Source: an uncultured Erysipelotrichaceae bacterium
Lineage (GTDB): Bacteria; Bacillota_I; Bacilli_A; Erysipelotrichales; Erysipelotrichaceae
Assembly (NCBI GenBank): GCA_902775735.1
Contig: CACYNH010000017.1
Coordinates: forward strand, 1 to 53,125
Length of the DNA: 53,125 nt
Reading direction: 5' to 3'
This document shows, piece after piece, positions 43,011 through 49,978 of this stretch (positions within the stretch are counted from its first letter, which is position 1; every line of letters begins with the position of its first letter). A program made the translations under genes and the position numbers. Under the pieces are notes generated by a model that did not search any database, had not been told where the DNA came from, and saw only the letters and a list, made by a program, of their open reading frames with translations.

Positions 43011-43311
43011 CCTGATTCTTTATATCCTGTTATCCGGCCTGGTTTCCTATCTGATCCGTGTTCTTCCCTTAACACTGATCAGAAAGCCGATCCGCTCAAA
43101 ATTCATCCGTTCCTTCCTTTATTATGTTCCATACGCAACCCTGGCGGTCATGACCTTCCCGGCCATCATCACAAGCACCGCTTCACCGGTTTCGGGCATG
43201 CTGGCGCTGATTGCCGGCATCCTGCTGGCATGGAACGGAAAAAGCCTGCCCTTTGTGGCAAGCGTCTGCTGTATCGCGGTTCTGATCAGTGAGCTGATCA
43301 TGGGATTATGA
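43000..43311 (+). CDS. azlD: AzlD family exporter, small subunit
   Basis: The small membrane partner of AzlC. 103 residues with four hydrophobic helices and the family pattern SYLIRVLPLTLIRKPIRSKF, then FLYYVPYATLAVMTFPAII. It overlaps azlC by 11 bp, with a GAGGAGGAA ribosome site inside azlC. The pair is followed by a strong terminator. Confidence 0.93.
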   Translation: MKHSLILYILLSGLVSYLIRVLPLTLIRKPIRSKFIRSFLYYVPYATLAVMTFPAIITSTASPVSGMLALIAGILLAWNGKSLPFVASVCCIAVLISELIMGL

Positions 43312-43319
43312 TCCAAATG

Positions 43320-43361
43320 AAAGATGAGGTTCTCACTTAAACTGAACCTCATCTTTTTCGT
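43320..43361. terminator. Bidirectional terminator between azlD and trmD
   Basis: AAAGATGAGGTTC and GAACCTCATCTTT form a perfect 13-bp stem with an 11-nt loop, followed by TTTC on each side (TTTTTCG on the plus strand). The trmD stop codon lies in the loop, so the last trmD codons form one arm. Confidence 0.93.
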
Positions 43362-44067
43362 TTTCAATATCCTCAAGAATCTCTTTTTCTTCCGTTGTGA
43401 GAAGACGGTTTTCAATCAGATCAGGCCTGACTTTCAGAGTCTGCTTCAGGGATTCCTTCATGCGCCATCTTTCGATCGCGCCATGGTTGCCGGAAAGAAG
43501 AACTTCCGGAACCTTCATTCCTCTGTACTCTGCCGGTCTTGTATACTGCGGATATTCCAGAAGACCGTTTTCGAAGGATTCCTCTTCAGTTGAAGCGCGC
43601 CTGATTGTGCCGATCAGACGGACCAGAGAGTCAATCACCGCCATCGCCGGAATCTCGCCGCCTGAAAGCACATAATCCCCCATAGAAATGAACTCATCGC
43701 AATATCCGTTCACCCTGGCATCGATTCCTTCATAATGGCCGCATATCAGAATGATGTGCTCCTTCTTTTCAAACTCATGTACTTTTGCCTGTGTATATGG
43801 CGTGCCGGAAGGCGCGAACATGACGGTATGACTGTTTTCATTTCCGATAGTTTCGAGTGCTTCAATCACCGGTGCGCAGCGGATGACCATTCCCGCTCCG
43901 CCGCCAAAAGGCGAATCGTCGATATGACGGTAGCTGCCGCCGGCATAATCTTTTATATCAATGATCTCAAGTTCCAGAAGGTCTCTTTCTTCCGCCCTTT
44001 CTACCAGGACCGAACGGGCAAAGGAATCAAACATTTCCGGAAACATTGTCAGTACTGAGATTTTCAT
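43333..44067 (-). CDS. trmD: TrmD, tRNA (guanine-37-N1)-methyltransferase
   Basis: Methylates G37 of tRNAs, including those for proline, to prevent frameshifting. 244 residues. The knot motifs are SPFGGGAGMVI, LICGHYEGIDARV and YVLSGGEIPAM. The linker and C-terminal domain with YTRPAEYRGMKVPEVLLSGNH complete it. It is not next to rimM or rplS, its usual partners, but is close to a tRNA-Pro gene, one of its substrates; this may be chance. It follows the CapA-like gene after 3 bp. Confidence 0.97.
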   Translation of the reverse strand: MKISVLTMFPEMFDSFARSVLVERAEERDLLELEIIDIKDYAGGSYRHIDDSPFGGGAGMVIRCAPVIEALETIGNENSHTVMFAPSGTPYTQAKVHEFEKKEHIILICGHYEGIDARVNGYCDEFISMGDYVLSGGEIPAMAVIDSLVRLIGTIRRASTEEESFENGLLEYPQYTRPAEYRGMKVPEVLLSGNHGAIERWRMKESLKQTLKVRPDLIENRLLTTEEKEILEDIENEKDEVQFK

Positions 44068-44070
44068 TAT

Positions 44071-45276
44071 CTAAAAGCCGCCGACCTGAATGGAATCATC
44101 CATTTCCGTGATGGTTTCGATATAGCGTCCGTAAACCTCTTCATAGCCGGGATACAGATCATCATTCAGCTGTGAGAACGGATATTCTTCAAAATCCACA
44201 TGGTTCGGGCGGTCGGAATAAGTCCAGTGCAGATCCGCTTTGACATCGCTGATTTTGATTTCGGAATGATCGCCCTGTTCAGTCTTTGTGATTTTGAGAG
44301 CCGCCATCATGCCGATCATGGACTCCTCCCATGGCCACTGGTCAGAGATGAGATTGCCCAGAGCGTAGAAGCAGATGGTTTTGTCATTGATCCACTCCAC
44401 CGGCTGGATGCAGTGGACATGGTTGCCGATGATGATATCGGCACCGGCGTCGGATAGTTCTCTGGCAAGGGTGAGCTGTTCCTCATTGGGTTCCATGGAA
44501 TATTCATCGCCCCAGTGCATGGCGACGATGACCACGTCGGCGATCTCTTTTCCTTTTCTGACCTGCTCAAACATCTCATCCTCGTAATCCCTGTAGCAGT
44601 TGATGAGATATTCTTCCCCTTCCGGACACTGCAGGCCGTTCATTCCATAGGTCCATGACACAAACACATAGGAAATGCCGTTGACTTCATAGACAGGCAG
44701 TTCATTGAACTCTTCCCAGGAGGTATTGGTGCCATCTTCGACAACGCCTTCCTGTGATTTCCAGAAGGCCTTGGATGCTTCTACGCCTGCGCCCCATCTG
44801 TCCAGGGCGTGGTTGGTGGCGGTGGAGACGACATTGAATCCCATATTCACCATGTCGCGGCCGAATTCCTGAGGTGAATTGAACATTGGATAATTGGACA
44901 GTCCAAGCTCTTCTCCTCCCAGGATTGTTTCCTGATTATAATAGGCAAGATCATACTGTTCTGCGATTTCACCGATCCTGCCGATCTGCTTTGTGAAGTC
45001 CCAGCCGCCGTCCGCTGTTCTTGCGTCGTTGTAAACCGTGTCGTGCAGAAGAGCGTCGCCGACCATGAAAAGAGAAGCTTCATGGGTTGTGATCACCGGC
45101 GAGTATCCCTGTTCTGTGTTTCTCAGATGAACAGGCGGGGTCTTGCGGACTGCCGGTCTTGCCGGGGAAAACAGGCTTTTTACCAATAATACTGCAAGAG
45201 CGACAACTGCTGCCGCTGCCAGGATCACGCCTGCCAGCGCCCACCAGCGGATTCTTCTTTTCTGTTTCTTCGCCAT
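44071..45276 (-). CDS. CapA-like membrane-anchored metallophosphatase-fold protein
   Basis: A member of the CapA/PgsA group. 401 residues. A single N-terminal anchor (about 12-34) follows a basic stretch, and the rest is extracytoplasmic. Motifs are FMVGDALLHD, the glutamine-containing NQETILGG, NMGFNVVSTATNHALDRWG, VIVAMHWGDEY and IIGNHVHCIQP, as in the family. Some members belong to poly-gamma-glutamate synthesis, but no pgsBC genes lie nearby, so this role is not supported. A GGGGAGG site precedes the ATG. Confidence 0.9.
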   Translation of the reverse strand: MAKKQKRRIRWWALAGVILAAAAVVALAVLLVKSLFSPARPAVRKTPPVHLRNTEQGYSPVITTHEASLFMVGDALLHDTVYNDARTADGGWDFTKQIGRIGEIAEQYDLAYYNQETILGGEELGLSNYPMFNSPQEFGRDMVNMGFNVVSTATNHALDRWGAGVEASKAFWKSQEGVVEDGTNTSWEEFNELPVYEVNGISYVFVSWTYGMNGLQCPEGEEYLINCYRDYEDEMFEQVRKGKEIADVVIVAMHWGDEYSMEPNEEQLTLARELSDAGADIIIGNHVHCIQPVEWINDKTICFYALGNLISDQWPWEESMIGMMAALKITKTEQGDHSEIKISDVKADLHWTYSDRPNHVDFEEYPFSQLNDDLYPGYEEVYGRYIETITEMDDSIQVGGF

Positions 45277-45312
45277 CCGGATACCTCCCCGTTCTGTTTC
45301 TGTCTGTGAATT

Positions 45313-45341
45313 ATCTTAACACAGTCTCATCAGTCATGAAA
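45313..45341 (-). promoter_or_regulatory. Promoter of the CapA-like gene and trmD
   Basis: -35 TTTCAT (45341-45336), 17 bp, -10 TAAGAT (45318-45313), about 37 bp before the ATG. Spacing is ideal and the boxes are moderate. Confidence 0.5.
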
Positions 45342-45446
45342 AAACGTATGGTCTGCCCAAACGGGGCGGATCTCAATTTTTCTCATCCTTGAAAATTTCT
45401 ATGGTTTTTTTCGGATTGATGTGCTAACATAATCTACGCTGAACGT

Positions 45447-45523
45447 CGGGGTGTGGCTCAGCTTGGTAGAGCGCTTCGTTCGGGACGAAGAGGTCGTGAG
45501 TTCGAATCTCGTCACCCCGACCA
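45447..45523 (+). tRNA. tRNA-Pro (anticodon CGG)
   Basis: A 77-nt cloverleaf. The acceptor arm CGGGGTG pairs with CACCCCG, followed by A and an encoded CCA. The D-loop has the GGTAGAGC pattern. The anticodon stem CTTCG/CGAAG holds the loop TTCGGGA, so the anticodon is CGG, reading CCG. The T-arm GTTCGAAT is intact. Confidence 0.97.
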
Positions 45524-45528
45524 TTGAA

Positions 45529-45559
45529 AGATCCGTTATATGCGGGTCTTTTCTTTTTT
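45529..45559 (+). terminator. Terminator after tRNA-Pro
   Basis: AGATCCG and CGGGTCT form a 7-bp stem (one G-U) with a 7-nt loop, followed by TTTTCTTTTTT. Confidence 0.93.
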
Positions 45560-45630
45560 GTCCGTGCTTTGCACGAAGCCTGAATTCATTCCGGTGGTAT
45601 GATTAACATGTCAGAAAGGAAGACAAACGC

Positions 45631-46497
45631 ATGTTCAAAGAATACCGTTATGATGGCTCCAAAGCCTTTAAAATCAGCAAAGTCTCCACAAAAGAAACAA
45701 AACTCTGCGAAGACAAAAAAGAAGCGAAAGAAAAGATGAAGGCAAACGAGGATGAACTCAATGAGCTTCAGCAGAAGCTCTACGCCGAAAAGAAAGAAGG
45801 CCTGATCATCGTCTTCCAGGCAATGGACGCTGCCGGCAAGGACGGCACCATCTCCCATGTGCTCCAGTGCCTCTCCCCGCATGGCGTCTATGAAGCAGCC
45901 TTCAAGTCCCCCAGTTCCACCGAACTGGCCCATGATTTCCTCTGGAGAATCAGCGCCCATGTGCCGGCCAAGGGAGAAATTGCCATCTTCAACCGTTCCC
46001 ACTATGAAGATGTGCTGATTGGCAAAGTCAAAAAGCTTTACGCTTCCCAGGCCCAGTCCAGAAGAATCGATCTGGACAAAGTCATCGACAACAGGTATGA
46101 GGATATCCGCAATTTCGAAAAATACCTTTACAACAACAATATCCGCATCGTCAAAATCTTCCTGAATGTCTCAAAGGATGAACAGGCAAAGCGCTTCCTT
46201 GCCAGAATTGAGGAGCCTGAAAAGAACTGGAAGTTCTCCAGCGGCGATGTCGAGGAAAGGCAGTACTGGGATGATTACCAGGATGCTTTTGAAGACGCGA
46301 TCAACGCCACCGCAACCAAATACGCGCCATGGTATGTCGTACCTGCCGACAACAAGTGGTACATGCGCTATGTCGTTTCCGAAATCATTCTTGCGGTCCT
46401 GAAAGAAATGGATCCCCGCTATCCTGAAGTCACAAAGGAAAGACTGGCTGAATTCCAGGGCTGGGCCGACAAGCTCCACGAAGAGCTGGGAGAATAA
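45631..46497 (+). CDS. ppk2: Polyphosphate kinase 2 family phosphotransferase
   Basis: Transfers phosphate between polyphosphate and nucleotides (AMP, ADP or GDP). 288 residues. It has the P-loop VFQAMDAAGKDGT, the lid and polyphosphate-binding parts FKSPSSTELAHDFLWR and FNRSHYEDVLIGKV, and the block KNWKFSSGDVEERQYWDDY. A short N-terminal extension looks helical. The start follows GAAAGGAAG. It is followed after 7 bp by a Nudix gene. The family alone does not decide between the classes that use nucleoside mono- or diphosphates. Confidence 0.94.
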   Translation: MFKEYRYDGSKAFKISKVSTKETKLCEDKKEAKEKMKANEDELNELQQKLYAEKKEGLIIVFQAMDAAGKDGTISHVLQCLSPHGVYEAAFKSPSSTELAHDFLWRISAHVPAKGEIAIFNRSHYEDVLIGKVKKLYASQAQSRRIDLDKVIDNRYEDIRNFEKYLYNNNIRIVKIFLNVSKDEQAKRFLARIEEPEKNWKFSSGDVEERQYWDDYQDAFEDAINATATKYAPWYVVPADNKWYMRYVVSEIILAVLKEMDPRYPEVTKERLAEFQGWADKLHEELGE

Positions 46498-46504
46498 ACC
46501 GGCT

Positions 46505-47041
46505 ATGCCCGCAGTCAGAATGATTCACTGCATGCAGTGCGGCGCGAAGCTTGAGGAAAAATATCTGGCGTCGGAAGGAAAGAACATCCCCTGGTGCCCT
46601 GCCTGTCAGGAATACCGTTTTCCTGTCTTCAACGCCGGCGTCTCGATGATCATCACCAACGCACAGAGAGATAAGGTTCTTCTGATCCGCCAGTACGGCG
46701 GGGATGAGTATATCCTCTGTGCCGGCTATATCAATAAAGGTGAGGATGCTGAAGATGCTGCCGTCAGGGAAATCAAAGAGGAGCTCGGTCTGGAAGTGCA
46801 GTCCCTCTCCTTCAACCGTTCCCATTTCTACGCGCCTTCCAACACCCTCATGTTCAATTTCACCGCGGTCGTTGAAGAAACTGACGCAAAGCCGAATGAG
46901 GAAATCGACACCTGGAACTGGATGAGCATTCCCGAAGCAGTCAACCGGATCCGCAGAAACTCTCTGGCCCAGGCGTTTCTGACCGGATATCTGAGCGGAA
47001 CCTATATCTTCCCCGAAACACCCGCAAAACCATACAAATGA
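46505..47041 (+). CDS. Nudix hydrolase with an N-terminal zinc ribbon
   Basis: A NudC-like pyrophosphatase candidate of 178 residues. The zinc ribbon is made by CMQCG and CPAC (about 9-33). The Nudix box GYINKGEDAEDAAVREIKEELGL is complete and includes the catalytic REIKEE. NudC proteins cut NADH and NAD-capped RNA, but the characteristic SQPWPFP-type signature is not seen, so a different nucleotide substrate is possible. It probably forms an operon with ppk2, linking nucleotide phosphate turnover. Confidence 0.9.
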   Translation: MPAVRMIHCMQCGAKLEEKYLASEGKNIPWCPACQEYRFPVFNAGVSMIITNAQRDKVLLIRQYGGDEYILCAGYINKGEDAEDAAVREIKEELGLEVQSLSFNRSHFYAPSNTLMFNFTAVVEETDAKPNEEIDTWNWMSIPEAVNRIRRNSLAQAFLTGYLSGTYIFPETPAKPYK

Positions 47042-47047
47042 ACCGGA

Positions 47048-47077
47048 AGGCTTAAGTGACGAAGCTTAAGCCTTTTT
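47048..47077 (+). terminator. Terminator after the ppk2-Nudix operon
   Basis: AGGCTTAAG and CTTAAGCCT form a perfect 9-bp stem with an 8-nt loop, followed by TTTTTC. Confidence 0.93.
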
Positions 47078-47148
47078 CATATGCGCGGCATCAAAGACAG
47101 GCATCCGGAAGGAATAATTCCGACAGCAGACAGAATGCACATTCGGCC

Positions 47149-47185
47149 AAGAGACTCCTGAGCAGCAGCACTCAAGAGTCCTCTT
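47149..47185. other. Stem-loop downstream of agrD
   Basis: AAGAGACTCCTGAG (47149-47162) pairs with CTCAAGAGTCCTCTT (47171-47185), with one bulge and one wobble, around the loop CAGCAGCA. It lies 40 bp after the agrD stop. There is no U-run in either direction, so it may be an RNA-stabilising or processing element. Confidence 0.5.
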
Positions 47186-47224
47186 CCATTAAATGAACCC
47201 GGTCTGTTTAACCTGTCAGAAACA

Positions 47225-47374
47225 TTATTTCCGATTGGATATTTGCTTTTTTTTTACCTTCAGTGCCGACGGCATGCCTGGCTGCCAGGCAGTTTTAAGA
47301 GTTGGTATTTTTACAGATCTTTCAGCAGCATGAGCCATGAGTTTCACGTAGATTACCGGCAGTATTTTTTTCAT
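47225..47374 (-). CDS. agrD: AgrD-like autoinducer peptide precursor without cysteine
   Basis: A 49-residue gene that overlaps the end of agrB by 53 bp, the usual agrBD arrangement. The ribosome site is AAGGAAAAGGA. The N-terminal part (MKKILPVIYVKLMAHAAE) is an amphipathic helix as in AgrD leaders. The core TLKTAWQPGMPSAL lines up residue by residue with the C. perfringens-type pattern CLWFTHQPEEPKSL: Q, P, P and L are kept, and the ring cysteine is replaced by Thr25. No cysteine occurs anywhere in the peptide. The tail is basic (KVKKKQISNRK), not acidic as in S. aureus. If cyclised through Thr25 the product would be an oxygen-ester lactone. The call rests on position and motif; the exact peptide is inferred. 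Confidence 0.82.
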   Translation of the reverse strand: MKKILPVIYVKLMAHAAERSVKIPTLKTAWQPGMPSALKVKKKQISNRK

Positions 47375-47918
47375 TGTCCTTTTCCTTTCTCTTCTGCATA
47401 ATGCACAACACAGTCAGCCATATCAGAACGGCCGCGGCAGTGCCCTGATATACTGAGCAGCTATGTACCAGATACAGATACACAGCCATAACAATGAACA
47501 GCCGGACCTTTACAATGAATGCATCACGTCTGTATTCTTCCCGGGTGAGCGGATTGTTTTCATGCTCAACCGGGCATGCCAAAAGCAGATACACACAGCA
47601 AACCAGAGAAACAGCCATGCATGAAGGATTGCTGAGATGTGGACTGAGAAGGATTCCTGAAATTACAATTGAAATATAGAGACATGCACATCCAATTGCA
47701 GTTTTGCTGTGATATCCTCCGCAATAGACACGAAGAAAAGAAAACACCGCAACAAACAATACACCATGCGCAAATCTGCCAATCAGCAGTGCAATCAGCA
47801 GGGCAGCAGTTATGTCAAGAATGGATGACAGTTCCACCAAAGTGCCGTATCTGACGATCTGGTAATCTATGTCCATTTCAGCAGCTGTTTCTTTTACAAG
47901 AAGAATCCATTTGTTCAT
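47322..47918 (-). CDS. agrB: AgrB-like processing protease and exporter
   Basis: An integral membrane cysteine peptidase that trims and cyclises the AgrD precursor. 198 residues from the ATG at 47918 (MNKWILLVKE). The family signature is complete: FLRVYCGGYHSKTAIGC, with Arg63, the glycine pair, catalytic His70 and catalytic Cys77. Several hydrophobic helices surround it. It overlaps agrD by 53 bp. There is no Shine-Dalgarno, and a TATATA box lies only 9 bp before the ATG, so the mRNA may be leaderless. It diverges from a LytTR regulator gene. Confidence 0.9.
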   Translation of the reverse strand: MNKWILLVKETAAEMDIDYQIVRYGTLVELSSILDITAALLIALLIGRFAHGVLFVAVFSFLRVYCGGYHSKTAIGCACLYISIVISGILLSPHLSNPSCMAVSLVCCVYLLLACPVEHENNPLTREEYRRDAFIVKVRLFIVMAVYLYLVHSCSVYQGTAAAVLIWLTVLCIMQKRKEKDNEKNTAGNLRETHGSCC

Positions 47919-47926
47919 AGCTGCAC

Positions 47927-47932
47927 TATATA
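47927..47932 (-). promoter_or_regulatory. -10 box of agrBD
   Basis: TATATA lies 9 bp before the agrB ATG. No -35 consensus is found at 17 bp (CCTTCT), as expected for an activator-dependent promoter. Initiation would fall about 1-2 nt before the ATG. Confidence 0.5.
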
Positions 47933-47959
47933 CTTTTGAAAATACAAAAAGAAGGAACC

Positions 47960-47993
47960 GGTGATAACTGGTGCCAAATGGTGACAAGTGGTT
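47960..47993. repeat. Three tandem 10-bp repeats between agrB and the LytTR gene
   Basis: GGTGATAACT, GGTGCCAAAT and GGTGACAAGT follow each other without spacer (47960-47989), and a partial GGTT follows. The shared core is GGTGnnAAnT. The period equals one helical turn. The block ends 3 bp from the -35 of the LytTR regulator gene and is near the -35 region of agrB, so it is well placed as an activator site. LytTR proteins bind direct repeats, but their sites are usually spaced by about two turns. Confidence 0.7.
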
Positions 47994-48021
47994 TGATCAT
48001 CTGCTTTTGTTGCAATATTAT
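47993..48021 (+). promoter_or_regulatory. Promoter of the divergent LytTR regulator gene
   Basis: -35 TTGATC (47993-47998), 17 bp, -10 TATTAT (48016-48021). The expected start site coincides with the A of the ATG at 48028, which predicts a leaderless mRNA. Confidence 0.65.
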
Positions 48022-48027
48022 TAACGC

Positions 48028-48720
48028 ATGAGAACCGCTTATGTGGACGATGAACCCCTCTATGAAGATCAGCTCAGAAATGCATTAAGAAAAAATCATA
48101 TTGACGATGATTTTGATTTTTACAGTGATCCCGATTCTTTTCTTAAAAACTCTGCCCGCTATGATGTTGTCATACTCGACATTCAGCTGGCACAGGAAAG
48201 CGGTATTAACCTTGCCAGAAAACTTCATCAGGAACAGCCGGCAATAATCGTTGTTTTTCTGACCAACTATCCTGGCACTGTTTTTGATGCATTTGGATTA
48301 AATGTCTTTTCATTCATAGACAAAACCCGGCTTGAAGAAAAAATCGGAAACTGCTGGACCATGTTGAAAAAAGAATTATCCATGGCACAGACTGTATCCC
48401 TGACGATATATGGCGGCCATACAGTTGCCGTGAACCCTGGATCAATTCTGTTTTTTGAAACATTTCAGAAAAAAATCAAAGTTTACATGGATAACGGTAC
48501 TGTTTACAGCCTTGCCAGACAGTCAATGAATTCTTTAAAGGAATTGCTGGACAATTCATTTTTCGAATATGCCAGCCGCTCTGTCATCGTAAACATACAG
48601 AAGATCAAATCAGTTGAATCCGACTGTATCAAGATTCAGGGATATGGAAAGCCTATTTACACAAGCAGGACGAGACATGCGGAAATCTATTCGAAATTCA
48701 TGAAATATCACTCAAGATAA
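48028..48720 (+). CDS. LytTR-family response regulator (divergent from agrB)
   Basis: A two-component regulator of the AgrA class. 230 residues. The receiver domain has the acidic pair YVDDEP (Asp7/Asp8), the phosphoacceptor Asp51 in VVILDIQ, and a threonine/lysine pattern (FLTNYPG, DKT). The LytTR DNA-binding domain spans about 128-230. No ribosome site is present and the ATG coincides with the predicted transcript start. The gene has no kinase next to it in the same direction; its 3' end overlaps the convergent histidine kinase by 23 bp. It probably controls agrBD and itself through the 10-bp repeats. Confidence 0.92.
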   Translation: MRTAYVDDEPLYEDQLRNALRKNHIDDDFDFYSDPDSFLKNSARYDVVILDIQLAQESGINLARKLHQEQPAIIVVFLTNYPGTVFDAFGLNVFSFIDKTRLEEKIGNCWTMLKKELSMAQTVSLTIYGGHTVAVNPGSILFFETFQKKIKVYMDNGTVYSLARQSMNSLKELLDNSFFEYASRSVIVNIQKIKSVESDCIKIQGYGKPIYTSRTRHAEIYSKFMKYHSR

Positions 48721-49978
48721 CAATTGCCGTGCACATATAGTCTGCGATCTGAATCGTAAACCCGCCGTCATGGGCTTCCGCCAGTGCTTTGATCTGCTTC
48801 AGCCCGAAGCCATGCGCTTTCTGATCAGGTTTGGTACTGAGAAAAGCATTGTCATTACTGTCAGTTGAATTCTGTACCGACAGAACAATTTCCCCTTCCT
48901 GTTCAACTCTGACTGAGATGTACTTGTTTTCAGAGGAGATATTCTCAATTGCATTATCCAAAAGATGTCCAAGAATGAGGGCCAGATCAAATTCCGCCTC
49001 ATTTTTTATATTTCCCATCTGTATGACAGCCTGTGTCTCAATGCCAAGGCTTCTCGCCTGACTGAGCTTGGATGAAAGAATCATATCAACCGCCGGATGA
49101 TCGGAAGAGATCAGAACCGGCAGCCGGTTCAGTCCCATAATGGAATCCTGGATGTATTTCTGACTTTTCTCATACTGGCCGCTCTGCAGATAGCCATTAA
49201 TAATAGTCAGTTCATTCTTCATGTTATGGCGCATTTCCAGAAGCTTCTTTTCCTCTTCTTCATACATCCGCATATTTTCGCGGATCAGCCTCATTTCATC
49301 CCGAATTACCATTTGTTCTTCAAAGCGGAAGTGATCATAAGCGGCAAGATTCAGAAGATGATAGGAAAAGAAGCCAATCACACTCAGGACAATATTGATA
49401 AAGATATAAATCTGCCATTTTTCATCCATTCCGAATATGAATCCTTCCAGATATGTCATGAGAACATAAATACCCAGAAACAGACATAGATAATAACTCA
49501 TGTATTTGGGCTCCATGGAACGGTACTTCATTGAGACAGTGTTCAATATACCAAGCAATACAGCCACAAGCGGCCTGCTTAAGAAAAAGACAGCAGAAAG
49601 GTACTGTGATGAAGCGATAAAGCTGCTTAAGCTGTCAAAACCAGACAGCCGCATTCCAGCCGGTAAGGCAATCTCAGTACAGACTGAAACAATAATATTC
49701 AAAAGAATAATATAAATGAGAATCCTTCCTGCGGAAGGACCTGCGTCTTTTTTCCTGAAGAAATACATCATCAGGAAAAAGAATCCATTATAAATAACCG
49801 AAAAGAATCCTTCATAGAAAAGGAACAGATTTGTGATTGTAATGATCGCCGTCTGTCCTGCGATAAAAAGAAAAAAATATGCCGGCAGTTTATTTCTTTC
49901 AGGCTTTATATAATCTGCCGTCACGACCGCAAAACATACACTTTCAATCAGATTCAGAAACAATTCATATGGATTCAT
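48698..49978 (-). CDS. AgrC-like sensor histidine kinase (GHKL)
   Basis: A peptide-sensing kinase of the AgrC/HPK10-type. 426 residues. About six membrane helices fill residues 5-210, followed by a coiled dimerisation helix and a short catalytic unit. The phosphoacceptor His251 is in MRHNMKNELTIINGYL. The N-box is LGHLLDNAIEN (Asn342) and the G-box is HGFGLKQIKALAEAHDG. Its ATG overlaps the stop codon of the upstream LytTR gene by 4 bp, so it is the last gene of XRE-LytTR-kinase. It probably detects the AgrD-derived signal; this is inferred. Confidence 0.93.
   Translation of the reverse strand: MNPYELFLNLIESVCFAVVTADYIKPERNKLPAYFFLFIAGQTAIITITNLFLFYEGFFSVIYNGFFFLMMYFFRKKDAGPSAGRILIYIILLNIIVSVCTEIALPAGMRLSGFDSLSSFIASSQYLSAVFFLSRPLVAVLLGILNTVSMKYRSMEPKYMSYYLCLFLGIYVLMTYLEGFIFGMDEKWQIYIFINIVLSVIGFFSYHLLNLAAYDHFRFEEQMVIRDEMRLIRENMRMYEEEEKKLLEMRHNMKNELTIINGYLQSGQYEKSQKYIQDSIMGLNRLPVLISSDHPAVDMILSSKLSQARSLGIETQAVIQMGNIKNEAEFDLALILGHLLDNAIENISSENKYISVRVEQEGEIVLSVQNSTDSNDNAFLSTKPDQKAHGFGLKQIKALAEAHDGGFTIQIADYMCTAIVILSDIS

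Noticed and set aside
44071..45276. CapA-like protein as proof of a poly-gamma-glutamate capsule
   Set aside because: pgsB and pgsC are not present nearby, and the family has other roles.
47060..47225. Search for a second AgrD-like or cysteine-containing peptide after agrB
   Set aside because: No other frame with an AgrD leader and a QP-type motif was found near agrB; the 49-codon frame is the only candidate.
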